Positions 1 to 9,037 of a stretch of 64,000 bases of DNA are shown here, in pieces. This DNA is from Brachybacterium sp. FME24. Its GTDB lineage: Bacteria > Actinomycetota > Actinomycetes > Actinomycetales > Dermabacteraceae. A program made the translations under genes and the position numbers. Under the pieces are notes generated by a model. It was not told the origin of the DNA and ran no database searches. It saw only the letters and a list, made by a program, of their open reading frames with translations. Position 1 is the first letter of the stretch; every line of letters starts with the position of its first letter. The stretch spans positions 226,053 to 290,052 of the forward strand of contig NZ_JABUXV010000004.1 of the NCBI RefSeq assembly GCF_014897705.1, written 5' to 3'.

Positions 1-1
1 G

Positions 2-922
2 GACGCCTGCGACGATGGCGGGACCACGGACATCGGCGAAGCCATCACCGGTGACGGACCGATCACCACCACCGCTGTCTCCGACGTCGTGGGCCCCGAC
101 GGGTGCACCGGCGGCGAGCTGTTCTTGCAGGTCACCCGCACGGGGATGCGCTCGAGCGAGGACCCGTTGCCCGTCGAGATCCAGGTCGCCCTCCAGCCGC
201 CCGGCATCGGGGGAGGGAGCCCGTCCGTGGAGGAGGAGATCGAGGACAGTGGAGCCTCCCCGGTCGCGCCGGAGGACACCGCCCCGATCACGCTGGGTCG
301 CTCCTTCGCGGGGGCCACGCCCCTGGAACCCGGTTCCTCCGTCGTCGAACTGGCCCCCGGGGAGACGGGTCTGGCCCGGATCGAGGTGCAGGAGGGGCAG
401 CGCCTGCGGTGGCGCACCGAGGTCATCTCCCAGCCGGAGGGGGATGCCGGGTACGTCGCTCTGCGCACCTTCGACGCCGCCCGCGCACAGGTGACCGTCG
501 GTGGTGGATCCTGGCCGCTGAGCACCGCGGACACCGTCGCCGGCGGAGGCATGGTCGCACCGGTGGACCGGGGCAACCGCAGTTCCGAGCTCGACACGGT
601 GCAGTCGGCGTGGCTGCCGGGGACGCACACGATCCAGCTCCAGCGCCCGCAGCGCACGGTCGAGGCGGACCCCGCCGGCGACGGACCGGTCACGCTCATC
701 CTCACTCTCGAGGTCGAGGGAGAGGTGGCGAAGGACGCCGCCGACGGCACCGTGCTCGAACTCGGGGAGACCACCTCGACCGCCGGCGCCGGGGGTGGCC
801 TCTTCGGGGGGCAGGGCGGTCTCGGTCGCGTCGCGATGATCGCGGGCGCCGGACTGCTCACGGTGATGGCGCTGGTGTCCGGGGTGGCCGGGGCACTGGT
901 GCTGCGGCTGCGCCGGAACTGA
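2..922 (+). CDS. Membrane-anchored surface protein, C-terminal part (5' end outside window)
   Basis: The reading frame is open from the first bases of the window, so only the C-terminal ~306 residues are seen. The visible part is an acidic, Pro/Gly-rich extracytoplasmic region. It ends in a Gly-rich stretch, one hydrophobic helix of about 25 residues (starting near VAMIAGAG) and a short Arg-rich cytoplasmic tail (LRLRRN). This is the layout of a type I membrane-anchored exported protein. I do not recognise the family and assign no function. It converges on the ABC transporter gene that ends at 963. Confidence 0.7.
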   Translation, partial: DACDDGGTTDIGEAITGDGPITTTAVSDVVGPDGCTGGELFLQVTRTGMRSSEDPLPVEIQVALQPPGIGGGSPSVEEEIEDSGASPVAPEDTAPITLGRSFAGATPLEPGSSVVELAPGETGLARIEVQEGQRLRWRTEVISQPEGDAGYVALRTFDAARAQVTVGGGSWPLSTADTVAGGGMVAPVDRGNRSSELDTVQSAWLPGTHTIQLQRPQRTVEADPAGDGPVTLILTLEVEGEVAKDAADGTVLELGETTSTAGAGGGLFGGQGGLGRVAMIAGAGLLTVMALVSGVAGALVLRLRRN

Positions 923-935
923 GCGGGAACCGCTC
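921..935. terminator. Possible intrinsic hairpin between convergent genes
   Basis: GAGCGG, a GAA loop and CCGCTC form a perfect 6-bp stem directly at the stop codon of the upstream gene, in the 40-bp gap between two convergent genes. There is no U-tract, so this is only a candidate bidirectional terminator. Confidence 0.35.
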
Positions 936-962
936 GGTATCGACCGCCTTGGCCGATCCTGG

Positions 963-2798
963 TCAGCCCGCCCAGGCCTCCCACAGGCGGGCGTAGTCGC
1001 CACCGAGGGCGACCAGCTGCTCGTGGGTTCCCTGCTCGACCACTCGTCCGCCGGCCATCATCAGGATGCGGTCGGCCACCATCGCCTGGGAGAGTCGGTG
1101 GGCGACGATGATCGTGGTGCGGCCACGGGCCACCTCGAGCGCGGCGCGCTCGAGGACCCGGGCGCCCGAGGAGCCCTCGTCGGCCGTGGCCTCATCGAGC
1201 ACCAGCACCGCAGGATCGCGCAGGGAGATGCGGGCCAGCGCCAGTTGCTGGGACTGCTCCGCCGTGAGCCGCTCGCCCTTCTCCCCGACCTCGGTGGCCA
1301 GGCCGCCGGGCAGACGCTCCGCCCAGGTCGCGGCGTCGACGCGGCGCAGTGCCGCCCACAGCTCCTCGTCGGTCGCCTGGGGCTTCGCCAGTCGCAGGTC
1401 CTCGCGCAGAGTCCCGCGGAACACGTGGACGTCCTGGCTGACGATCGAGGCGTGCGTGCGCACCGCCTCGATATCCGCGTGGGCGAGGTCGGCGCCGCCG
1501 TGCAGCACCCGGCCGTGACGGGGCAGGAGCGTGCCGGCCAGGATCGCCGCGAGCGTGGACTTGCCGGCACCGGAGGCGCCCACCAGGGACACCACCTCAC
1601 CGGGGGCGATGTCGAGGTCGATCGGCTGCAGCACCACCCGCTCGTTGCCCTGTTCGTCGGTCCCGTAGGCGTGGGAGATGCCTTCGAGGCGGATCGAGGC
1701 ATCCGAGGGACGCTCGTCGCCGGGGGAGGCCGCCGGGTCGATCGAGGAGATGACGCCGACCATGCGGGACACGCTCGCCACCGCCGACTGCACCTCGTCG
1801 AGGTTGAAGATGACCGCCATCATCGGCCAGAACAGGCTGACCAGGTAGACGGCGGCGGCGGTGACCAGGCCGATCGGTGCCCCGGCCACGTGCACCATGA
1901 CGAACCCGAGCACGAGCACGAGCAGCAGTGCCAGGTTCTCCGGGATGTTGATGAACAGGACCAGGCGTCCCACCAGGTACATCACCCGCATGTTCAGCAC
2001 CGACGCAGTCTCCGAGAGCACCGCGACGTGGCGGGTCTCGCGGCGCTCGATGCCATAGGCGTGCACGGTGGGGATGCCGTGGATCGCCGAGAGCAGCCCC
2101 TGCGCGCGGGCCCCCATCGCGATCCGCTCACGGCGGTACAGCGGTGCGGTGCGACGCAGGTACCACAGGGCCGAGACCACGTACATCGGCACCACCACCA
2201 CCACGAGGATGAGCAGCCAGGGCGACAGCGTCGCCATGCCGACCATCGTCACCATGACGTAGAAGCCCATCTGGATCAGCGAGGGCACGAGGTTGTTCAC
2301 AGCGCGCGCGGCGACGTCGACGTCGTCGGCCACCCGGGAGAGGGCGTCACCGATCCCGGAGCGCTCCATGGTCTGCGCGGGCAGGTCCAGGGCGCGATCG
2401 ATGACCTCCTCACGCATGCCGGCGAGGATCCGTTGGCCCAGAGCCGAGACCATCGACCAGCCGACTGCGCTCAGCACGGCCTGCACCACGGCCACCCCGA
2501 GGATCTGGGCACCCAGGCGCCAGGCGTCCTCGGAGGTGCCGCCCCCGGCGGCGACGACGTCGACGGCCGCGCCGATCAGTCGCGGGAGGACCGCGGCGGC
2601 CGCCGCCCCGCCGAGCGTGACCAGGGTCGTCAGCAGCGTGGCCACCCAGTGCTCTCGCAGCCTGCCCAGTATGAAGCGAACGGTCTCGCCGCCCTTCGCG
2701 ATCGGCAGCAGCTGCGCGTGCTCGGCGAGCTGGCGCCGGGCGGTCGCGTCGTCGCCCAGGACCTCGTCGAGCGGGCGCTTCCAGTCCAGATCGCTCAT
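963..2798 (-). CDS. Heterodimeric ABC exporter, catalytic-Walker half (TMD-NBD)
   Basis: 611 aa half-transporter. The transmembrane domain spans about residues 50-340 and the nucleotide-binding domain about 370-611. Walker A is GASGAGKST (407-415), Walker B is VLVLDE with the catalytic Glu (531-536), and the H-loop His is at 567. The signature motif is degenerate: LTAEQ (511-515) replaces LSGGQ. It overlaps the upstream partner gene by 4 nt (ATGA), so the two are translationally coupled and almost certainly form a heterodimer. The substrate is unknown; multidrug, lipid or siderophore export are all possible. Confidence 0.93.
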   Translation of the reverse strand: MSDLDWKRPLDEVLGDDATARRQLAEHAQLLPIAKGGETVRFILGRLREHWVATLLTTLVTLGGAAAAAVLPRLIGAAVDVVAAGGGTSEDAWRLGAQILGVAVVQAVLSAVGWSMVSALGQRILAGMREEVIDRALDLPAQTMERSGIGDALSRVADDVDVAARAVNNLVPSLIQMGFYVMVTMVGMATLSPWLLILVVVVVPMYVVSALWYLRRTAPLYRRERIAMGARAQGLLSAIHGIPTVHAYGIERRETRHVAVLSETASVLNMRVMYLVGRLVLFINIPENLALLLVLVLGFVMVHVAGAPIGLVTAAAVYLVSLFWPMMAVIFNLDEVQSAVASVSRMVGVISSIDPAASPGDERPSDASIRLEGISHAYGTDEQGNERVVLQPIDLDIAPGEVVSLVGASGAGKSTLAAILAGTLLPRHGRVLHGGADLAHADIEAVRTHASIVSQDVHVFRGTLREDLRLAKPQATDEELWAALRRVDAATWAERLPGGLATEVGEKGERLTAEQSQQLALARISLRDPAVLVLDEATADEGSSGARVLERAALEVARGRTTIIVAHRLSQAMVADRILMMAGGRVVEQGTHEQLVALGGDYARLWEAWAG

Positions 2799-4579
2799 CG
2801 CTGCACCATCTCCCGGTAGTCGTCGAGATCCATGAGGGCGAGGTGCTCGCCCTCGGCGACCACCTCGCCGGAGCGCACGTACACCACACGGTCCGCCTCG
2901 CGCAGAAGGGCGGGGGAGCGCGTGACGACCAGGGTCGCCCGGTCGGTACGACGACGGGCCGCCACCAGGGCCTCGGCGATGTGCTGCTCGGTGACCGCGT
3001 CGACAGCGGTGGTGGGGTCCTGCAGCACCATCACCGGGGTGTCGGCCGCGACCGCGCGGGCCAGAGCGATGCGCTGGCGCTGGCCACCGGAGAGGTTCGA
3101 GCCCCGATCGAGGATGCGCGAGTCGAACCTGTCGGGAAGGATTTGCAGCATGTCCTCGGCGCCGGCGGCGTGCAGGGCGGCCTCGGCCCAGGCGTCGTCG
3201 CTGCCATCGGTCGCGGTGCCGTCAGGGGCGCGAGTGGCGAGCTGCTCGCGCAGGCTGCCGTCGAACAGGTCCACCACGTGCGGCTCGACGAGGAGGTCGG
3301 CCCGCAGCCCCGCACGCTCGGCGGGGGAGATCGGACGCTCGCCCACGCGGGCGCCGGCGTCGTGGTGACCGCTGACGGCGTCGATCGCGGCGTCGGAGTC
3401 CCGGACGTCGGAGCACGCCAGCGCCACGAATGTGCCATCGGCGACGCTGAGATCGAGGTCGGGCAGGTGCAGGCCACCGGCCCCGCCGCGTCGGCCGTGG
3501 GCGGCCCCGGCCCCGTCCCCGCGATCATCGCGAGCGGTGGAGAGGGCATCGAGCGTGAGCTCCGGGTCATCGACCGTCCGACCCAGGTCCGCGAACAGGT
3601 CGCGCACGCGCCGCGCGGACGTCGACATGCTCGCCCACCACACGGGCATGTTGGACAGGCCCTGGAGGGCGCCCATCACCTGGCGGGCCACGCCCACCAC
3701 GGCGATGAGGGCGCCGATGCCGAGTTCGCCCTGCAGGCCACGGATCGTGGCGATGACGATCACGGCAGCCATCATCGCGCCGGTCACGAAGGTGGTCAGG
3801 CCGGAGGAGATGCCCGAGTAGCGGGCATTGACCAGCGCGGCCTCGAGGGCCACTCGGGAGCGCTTGCGGTACTGGGCACGGGCTCGTGCCTGCACGCCGA
3901 GACCCTGCAGCACACGCAGACCGTGCACCAGGTCGGTCGCGGTCGCGGCGGCCTCTGCGGCCTGGGTCTGCTGGGCGTCGTAGCGCTGCGACAGGGTCGG
4001 GGTGATCACGCGCACCACGATCACCATCACCACGATGCCGAGCAGCATCGCCGCCCCGAGCCAGATGTCCTGCACCGCCATCCACGCGGTGGCACCGAGG
4101 ATCACGATGCTCGCCGGGATGCCCCAGGGCAGCATGTCCAGCACGTCGGAGGCCTTGTCGGCGTCCGAGGTCGCGATCGAGAGCACCTCGCCGGCGGGAC
4201 GCCGCACGCGTCGGGAACGGGGGTCCAGGACAGCGCCGGTCAGGCCCACGCGCAGCCGATGCCGCTCGTACATGCACGCCTTCTGGCTCTCGAGGAACGT
4301 ATAGATCCACAGCATCATGCCCGACAGCCGCAGGCCGATCACGACCGCGGCACCGACCAGGGTGAAGGTCAGGTTCCCGCCCACGATCCCGCGGTCGATG
4401 ACCAGACCCAGCAGGATCGGGAGCAGCATCTCCGCGGCTTCGGAGAGCGTCGCCAGCGGCAGCACGACCCAGAGCATCCGCGGGTGATTGCGGATGACGG
4501 AGGCCAGCACCCCAGGGCGCCGCGCAGCGGGGACGGAGGGGATCCGGGCAGGGGAAGCGGTGGTGGACTTCTCCACCAT
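2795..4579 (-). CDS. Heterodimeric ABC exporter, degenerate half (TMD-NBD)
   Basis: About 594 aa from the ATG at 4579, the start that best precedes the first helix (MLWVVLPLATL); an in-frame start further upstream would overlap the divergent gene at 4710. The signature LSGGQ is intact (about 496-500). The P-loop is unrecognisable (ACSDVRDSDAA, about 388-398, with no GxxGxGKS/T), Walker B reads VMVLQDP so the catalytic Glu is lost, and the H-loop position is Arg (VVTRSP). This half therefore supplies the signature for its partner's working ATP site and probably cannot hydrolyse ATP itself. It is the first gene of the two-gene operon. The 130-bp divergent gap to 4710 must hold both promoters. 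Confidence 0.9.
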   Translation of the reverse strand: MVEKSTTASPARIPSVPAARRPGVLASVIRNHPRMLWVVLPLATLSEAAEMLLPILLGLVIDRGIVGGNLTFTLVGAAVVIGLRLSGMMLWIYTFLESQKACMYERHRLRVGLTGAVLDPRSRRVRRPAGEVLSIATSDADKASDVLDMLPWGIPASIVILGATAWMAVQDIWLGAAMLLGIVVMVIVVRVITPTLSQRYDAQQTQAAEAAATATDLVHGLRVLQGLGVQARARAQYRKRSRVALEAALVNARYSGISSGLTTFVTGAMMAAVIVIATIRGLQGELGIGALIAVVGVARQVMGALQGLSNMPVWWASMSTSARRVRDLFADLGRTVDDPELTLDALSTARDDRGDGAGAAHGRRGGAGGLHLPDLDLSVADGTFVALACSDVRDSDAAIDAVSGHHDAGARVGERPISPAERAGLRADLLVEPHVVDLFDGSLREQLATRAPDGTATDGSDDAWAEAALHAAGAEDMLQILPDRFDSRILDRGSNLSGGQRQRIALARAVAADTPVMVLQDPTTAVDAVTEQHIAEALVAARRRTDRATLVVTRSPALLREADRVVYVRSGEVVAEGEHLALMDLDDYREMVQR

Positions 4580-4709
4580 CGTCGAGGTATCGGGCACCTG
4601 ATAGATACAACCCCTATCGGAGCCCCGTTGCAACGTGTTTTCCCACCCGATTCGGAATGGTCCGGACGATGACAGAATGGCCGCACCACTTCCGAGATCA
4701 GGAGCTGCC

Positions 4710-5330
4710 ATGAGCGACCGCCCCGTCGAGCTGTTCGTCGATCCCGTCTGTCCCTACGCCTGGATGACCAGCAGGTGGCTGCTCCACGCCGCCGAGGTCC
4801 GAGAGATCACCCCCTCGTTCTCGGTGATGTCGCTGTCGGTGCTCAACGAGGGCCGTGAGGTCGACCCGGATTATCGCCGGATGCTCGACGACTCATGGGG
4901 CCCGGCGCGCCTCGCGGTCGGGATCTCCCGCACTCACGGCAAGGACGCCTTCGCCCGCTGGTACACCGCCTGGGGCGAGCGGTATCACGTGGGCGGCGAC
5001 CAGGACGACCGCCGCGCGGTCGCCATCGGTGCGCTCGAGACGGCGGGACTGCCCGCCACCTTGATCGACATCTACGAGCCCGTCGCGGGCGATGAGACCG
5101 ACCTGGCGCTGCGTGCCTCGCACGACGGGGCGATCTCCCGTGTCGGCGAGGACGTCGGCACTCCGGTCATCTCCTTCGGCGAGGGCACCGCCTACTTCGG
5201 CCCCGTCGTGTCGCCGTCCCCGAAGGGCGAGGACGCCGGTCGCCTGCTCGACGCCCTGGAGACGATGGCCACCCTCGACGGCTTCTACGAGCTCAAGCGG
5301 ACCCGCACCGGCGGCATCGACTTCGGCTGA
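4710..5330 (+). CDS. Mycothiol-dependent nitroreductase/oxidoreductase, Rv2466c family (DsbA fold)
   Basis: 206 aa. The ATG at 4710 is chosen because AGGAG lies 5 nt upstream (4700-4704). It matches M. tuberculosis Rv2466c throughout as I recall it: ELFVDPVCPYAWMTSRW, VMSLSVLNE, GEDVGTPVI, YFGPVVS and the C-terminal FYELKRTRTGGIDF. Rv2466c uses mycothiol and a CPWC active site in redox and nitro-reduction chemistry. Here the motif is CPYA, so the resolving Cys is replaced by Ala and only a monothiol mechanism looks possible. The mshA and mshB genes in this window are consistent with a mycothiol-using host. Confidence 0.88.
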   Translation: MSDRPVELFVDPVCPYAWMTSRWLLHAAEVREITPSFSVMSLSVLNEGREVDPDYRRMLDDSWGPARLAVGISRTHGKDAFARWYTAWGERYHVGGDQDDRRAVAIGALETAGLPATLIDIYEPVAGDETDLALRASHDGAISRVGEDVGTPVISFGEGTAYFGPVVSPSPKGEDAGRLLDALETMATLDGFYELKRTRTGGIDFG

Positions 5331-5395
5331 CGACAGCGCTGAACCACCGTTCCTCCGGCTCCTCGCCACCCCTCCCACAGAAAGAGACACCCCAC

Positions 5396-5878
5396 ATGCG
5401 CGTGCATATCGGGACCGACCACGCCGGCTTCGAACTGAAGAACCGCCTGGCCGCGGCCCTTCAGGACAAGGGCCATGAGGTCACCGACCATGGTGCCCAC
5501 ACCTACGACGCCGTGGACGACTACCCGCCGTTCTGCACCGATGTCGGCGAGGCCGTCGTGGCGGACCCGAGCTCGTTGGGCATTGTCCTGGGAGGCTCCG
5601 GGAACGGCGAGCAGATCGCTGCGAACAAGGTGGCTGGCGTGCGCGCCGCGCTGGTGTGGAACGAGGACACCGCCCGGCTCGCCCGCCAGCACAACGACGC
5701 CAATGTGATCTCCGTGGGCGCCCGCCAGCACTCCGAGGACGAGCTGGAGTCGCTCATCGACCTGTTCCTCGCCGAGCCGTTCTCCGGCGAGGAGCGCCAC
5801 CAGCGGCGCATCGACCTGGTGGCGCGCTATGAGGGGACCGGCGGCTACGGGGACACCGCCGCACCTGCCACGCCGTAA
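5396..5878 (+). CDS. rpiB: Ribose-5-phosphate isomerase B
   Basis: 160 aa. It interconverts ribose-5-phosphate and ribulose-5-phosphate in the pentose phosphate pathway. The N-terminal MRVHIGTDHAGFELK and the GGSGNGEQIAANKVAGVRAAL loop are diagnostic. The Glu in GNGE is the catalytic base of the actinobacterial RpiB branch, where other bacteria use Cys. The length is normal. Its TAA overlaps the next ATG by 1 nt, coupling it to the DNA glycosylase gene. Confidence 0.96.
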   Translation: MRVHIGTDHAGFELKNRLAAALQDKGHEVTDHGAHTYDAVDDYPPFCTDVGEAVVADPSSLGIVLGGSGNGEQIAANKVAGVRAALVWNEDTARLARQHNDANVISVGARQHSEDELESLIDLFLAEPFSGEERHQRRIDLVARYEGTGGYGDTAAPATP

Positions 5879-6939
5879 TGCCGGAGGGGCATACCGTCCA
5901 CCGGCTCGCCGCAGCGTTCGTCCGCGGATTCGCAGGGCAGCGAGTGCGAATGTCGAGCCCGCAGGGTCGCTTCTCCGAGGCGGCGCAGGTGGATGCCATG
6001 GTGCTGCTGGGTGCCGAGGCGGTCGGCAAGCACCTGTTCCTGCAGCTCGCCCCCTCCGCGGACGTCGACCCGGACTCCCCGGTGGTGCGCCATGTGCACG
6101 TCCATCTCGGCCTGTACGGCTCGTGGACCTTCGCCGGTGACCCCGGTTTCGCCGATGCCCACGCGATCGGCGCACCGCGACTGCGCGTCGGCGAGCGCGA
6201 GGAAGGGCTGGACGGCGAGGGCGAGCTGGACTGGCGCCGGCTGGTTCCGCGGCCGACGGTGCGTCTGCGTGTCGCCGGGCCGCACGGGCTCGCGGACCTG
6301 ACCGGCCCCACCGCCTGCGAGGTGCTCGACGGCGCGGGGAGGCAGAAGATCCTGGAACGGCTCGGTCCGGACCCGCTGCGCCCGGACCCGGAGGGAACAG
6401 GCCGGCGCCGATTCGTGGCCGCCGCGCGTCGCTCCCGCACCACCATCGGCGCGCTCTTGATGAACCAGCAGGTCATTGCTGGGATCGGGAACATCTATCG
6501 GGCGGAGGCGCTGTTCCGGGCCCGGCTGGACCCCTTCGTGCCGGGCAAGGACCTCAGCCCCGGGATGCTCGAGGGCATCTGGGAGGACCTGGTCGACCTG
6601 CTCGACTATGGCGCCCGCACCGGCTGGATCGTGACCACCCAGGTCGAGCACCGGGAGATCGAGGCCCGCATCCTCGAGCGCTCCCGCGGCACCCGCCAGA
6701 ACGGCGACGAGGACCCCGGGGTGGTGCCCCGGGAGCAGTCGTTCTACGTGTACCACCGTCAGACCCTGCCGTGCCGGCTGTGCGGCACCGTGATCCGCTC
6801 GCGGGACCTCGCCGCGCGCACGGTCTTCTGGTGCCCGCGCTGCCAGAGCGTGCGCAGCCGGCGGGCAGCCTGGTCCCGCGAGCATCCCGCCGCCGCGTGG
6901 GCGCTGGTGCCAGGAGGCTGCAGCGAGGTGCGCCCGTAG
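5878..6939 (+). CDS. nei: Fpg/Nei-family DNA glycosylase-AP lyase (endonuclease VIII-like)
   Basis: 353 aa base-excision repair enzyme for oxidised bases. The N-terminal PEGHTVHRL has the catalytic Pro2 and Glu3. A helix-two-turn-helix follows (NQQVIAGIGNIYRAE), and the C-terminus has a zinc finger, CRLC, 16 residues, CPRC. PEGHT and not PELPE at the N-terminus points to the Nei subgroup over MutM. The 1-nt overlap with rpiB repeats a pairing I recall from other actinobacteria. Which Nei paralogue this is cannot be settled here. Confidence 0.92.
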   Translation: MPEGHTVHRLAAAFVRGFAGQRVRMSSPQGRFSEAAQVDAMVLLGAEAVGKHLFLQLAPSADVDPDSPVVRHVHVHLGLYGSWTFAGDPGFADAHAIGAPRLRVGEREEGLDGEGELDWRRLVPRPTVRLRVAGPHGLADLTGPTACEVLDGAGRQKILERLGPDPLRPDPEGTGRRRFVAAARRSRTTIGALLMNQQVIAGIGNIYRAEALFRARLDPFVPGKDLSPGMLEGIWEDLVDLLDYGARTGWIVTTQVEHREIEARILERSRGTRQNGDEDPGVVPREQSFYVYHRQTLPCRLCGTVIRSRDLAARTVFWCPRCQSVRSRRAAWSREHPAAAWALVPGGCSEVRP

Positions 6940-6949
6940 ACTTCCGCCG

Positions 6950-8002
6950 ATGAACACTGCTGCGCCCGCCCCCGTCCCCGTCACTCAGGAGGGCATGCTC
7001 CCGGTCGGAGACTGCCACGAGATCTTCTGGGAGGAGAGCGGCGCGCCCGGCGGTGTGCCGGTCCTCTACCTCCACGGTGGGCCCGGGGGGCGCCTGAGCC
7101 CCGGCTACCGGCGCAGCGCGCCGGTCGATCGGGCCCGGATCATCGGCGTGTCCCAGCGGGGCGCCGGACGGTCGACGCCGTCGGCCGGTGATCTCGGACC
7201 GGCGGATCTGACGGCGAACTCCACCACCCATCTGGTCGCGGACCTCGAGGCACTGCGCGAGCATCTCGGGATCGACGCCTGGATCGTCGAGGGCGCCTCC
7301 TGGGGCAGCACCCTCGCCCTCGCCTACGCCCAGGCCCATCCCGAACGGGTGCTCGGCGTGGTGCTGTTCGCCGTCACCAGCACCTCGCGTCGCGAGGTGG
7401 ACTGGATCACCGAGGGCATCGGCGCGGTCTTCCCGGAGGGCTGGGACGCGCTGGCGACCTTCGCCGAGACCTACGGCGACTTCGACCGCCACCACCACGG
7501 CGAGCAGCGGGTCCGCCTGGTCGAGGCCTACCGCCGCCTGGTTGCCGCCGAGGATCCTCAGCTCGTCGAGTCCGCCGTCGAGGCCTGGATGACCTGGGAG
7601 GACGAGCACATCCGGATCGGCACCGGAGGCACGGAGATCGCCGCTGCGCCCACGACGCTCACCGAGGCCGAGCGCACGCAGCGCCGCACCATGGTGCGCC
7701 TGGTCACCCACTACTGGGCCCACGATGGTTTCGTCGCCGACTGGGCCGCGCCATGGGGCGCAGACCCGGGCAGCGGCCTGCTCGGCGGGATGGAGCGCCT
7801 TGCGGGCATCCCCGGTGTGCTCATCCACGGCCGACGGGACGTCTCCGGTCCCGTCCTGACCGCCTGGGAGCTGCATCGGGCCTGGCCCGGCAGCGAGTTG
7901 ATCCTGCTCGAGGAGGAGGGCCACGGCGGTCCCCGGATGGTCGAGCAGTGGCGCGCAGCGGTGGCGCGGATGGTGGATACCGCGCAGGCTTCCCGAGAGT
8001 AA
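6950..8002 (+). CDS. Proline iminopeptidase-like alpha/beta hydrolase
   Basis: 350 aa. It has HGGPGG (oxyanion-hole region), the nucleophile elbow GASWGST (family form GGSWGST), the acid in IHGRRD and the His in EEGHGG. This is the S33 prolyl aminopeptidase layout. Release of N-terminal Pro from peptides is inferred from the family; the Ala in the elbow and local divergence leave room for another substrate. It lies 10 nt after the glycosylase gene on the same strand, so co-transcription is likely. Confidence 0.87.
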   Translation: MNTAAPAPVPVTQEGMLPVGDCHEIFWEESGAPGGVPVLYLHGGPGGRLSPGYRRSAPVDRARIIGVSQRGAGRSTPSAGDLGPADLTANSTTHLVADLEALREHLGIDAWIVEGASWGSTLALAYAQAHPERVLGVVLFAVTSTSRREVDWITEGIGAVFPEGWDALATFAETYGDFDRHHHGEQRVRLVEAYRRLVAAEDPQLVESAVEAWMTWEDEHIRIGTGGTEIAAAPTTLTEAERTQRRTMVRLVTHYWAHDGFVADWAAPWGADPGSGLLGGMERLAGIPGVLIHGRRDVSGPVLTAWELHRAWPGSELILLEEEGHGGPRMVEQWRAAVARMVDTAQASRE

Positions 8003-8003
8003 C

Positions 8004-8582
8004 GTGAGCGCTATGCCAGAACCCGTGATCCCCCCGTCGGTGTCGGCCTCTGCTCCGATCACCGGTGCGGTGCTGCGACGAGCCGCTGTGGCGGACGTCG
8101 ATCCCCGTACGCTCTATCTGCTCGCGAAGCTCCGTCAGGACGTGTTCACCGTCGAGCAGAAGGCCACCGATCCCGACCTCGACGGCCGGGATCTCGAACC
8201 CACCACCACTCTGCTCTGGGTCGAAGTGCCCGGGCCGGAGGCCGCAGCCGCAGGGCTCGAGCGCGAACCCATCGCCCACACCCGCGTTCTGCGCGAGGCC
8301 GACGGCACACTGCGCATCGGCCGCGTCGCCGTCCGTGCCGCGAACCGTCGCGATGGGGTGGGTCGGTGGATCATGCGCGCCGCCCTCGACGCCACCCACG
8401 AGCTCGATCCTCGCTCCGAGGTGCACATCGACGCCCAGGCCTATCTGGAGAGGTGGTACCGGGCGATGGGCTGCGAGAGGGTCGGCGAGGTGTTCTGGGA
8501 GGCCGGCATCGAGCACGTGCCGATGGTGTTCCGCCATCCCGAAGACAGAGTGAGAGCCGGAAGCGGGAGCGAGCGAGGCTGA
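8004..8582 (+). CDS. ElaA-like GNAT-family N-acetyltransferase
   Basis: 192 aa from a GTG at 8004; an ATG at 8013 would shorten it by three residues. The order YLLAKLRQDVFTVEQ, then DLDGRDLEPTT, then IGRVAVRAANRRDGVGRWIM (acetyl-CoA site) and AYLERWYRAMGCERVGEVFWEAGIEHVPM is that of the ElaA group. The acceptor is unknown. It starts 1 nt after the hydrolase gene and ends 2 nt from the convergent ankyrin gene. Confidence 0.85.
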   Translation: MSAMPEPVIPPSVSASAPITGAVLRRAAVADVDPRTLYLLAKLRQDVFTVEQKATDPDLDGRDLEPTTTLLWVEVPGPEAAAAGLEREPIAHTRVLREADGTLRIGRVAVRAANRRDGVGRWIMRAALDATHELDPRSEVHIDAQAYLERWYRAMGCERVGEVFWEAGIEHVPMVFRHPEDRVRAGSGSERG

Positions 8583-8583
8583 A

Positions 8584-9006
8584 TCAGCCTGCCTGCTCGA
8601 TCATCGCCACGATCTCGGTGCGGTCGAAGTACCGCGCGGTCGCGAGCGCGCTCGGCGCGCCGAGGGTCGCGTCGGCCCCGGCGTCCAGCAGCTCCCGTGC
8701 GACGTCCGCGTAGCCCTTGAAGGCGACCCCGGCGAGCGGGGTCTGCCCACGATCGTTGGCCAGATCCACGTCGGCCCCGCGGGCGGCGAGCTCGCGCACG
8801 AGATCCGCATGCCCGTGATATGCGGCGAGCATGAGCGGCGAATTGCCGTTGCCGTCGCGGAGGTTCACCGGTGCTCCCTGGTCGACCAGCGGCAGCAGCT
8901 GCTCGGCGTCTCCGCGGCGGGCCGCGTCGAGCAAGGACTGGGCGAGGGCGATGACTGCCTCGTCCTCGGGGACGGTCGGCTGGGGCTGGGTCTCGTCGTT
9001 CACCAC
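8584..9006 (-). CDS. Ankyrin-repeat protein
   Basis: 140 aa soluble protein with about three ankyrin repeats (LLDAARRGDAEQLLPLVDQGAPVN, GNSPLMLAAYHGHADLVRELAARGADVD, GQTPLAGVAFKGYADVARELLDAGAD). These are protein-protein interaction repeats with no enzymatic motif. No signal peptide is seen. Small stand-alone proteins of this type are common in actinobacteria and their partners are generally unknown. Confidence 0.88.
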   Translation of the reverse strand: MVNDETQPQPTVPEDEAVIALAQSLLDAARRGDAEQLLPLVDQGAPVNLRDGNGNSPLMLAAYHGHADLVRELAARGADVDLANDRGQTPLAGVAFKGYADVARELLDAGADATLGAPSALATARYFDRTEIVAMIEQAG

Positions 9007-9037
9007 GCCAGGCTACGACCCGCGGCGGCGGTGCGCA

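Noticed and set aside
1023..4672. Two ~600-codon plus-strand frames opposite the ABC heterodimer, His/Gly/Arg/Gln-rich
   Set aside because: Apparent His-rich metal-binding character is only the antisense reading of ABC transporter codons.
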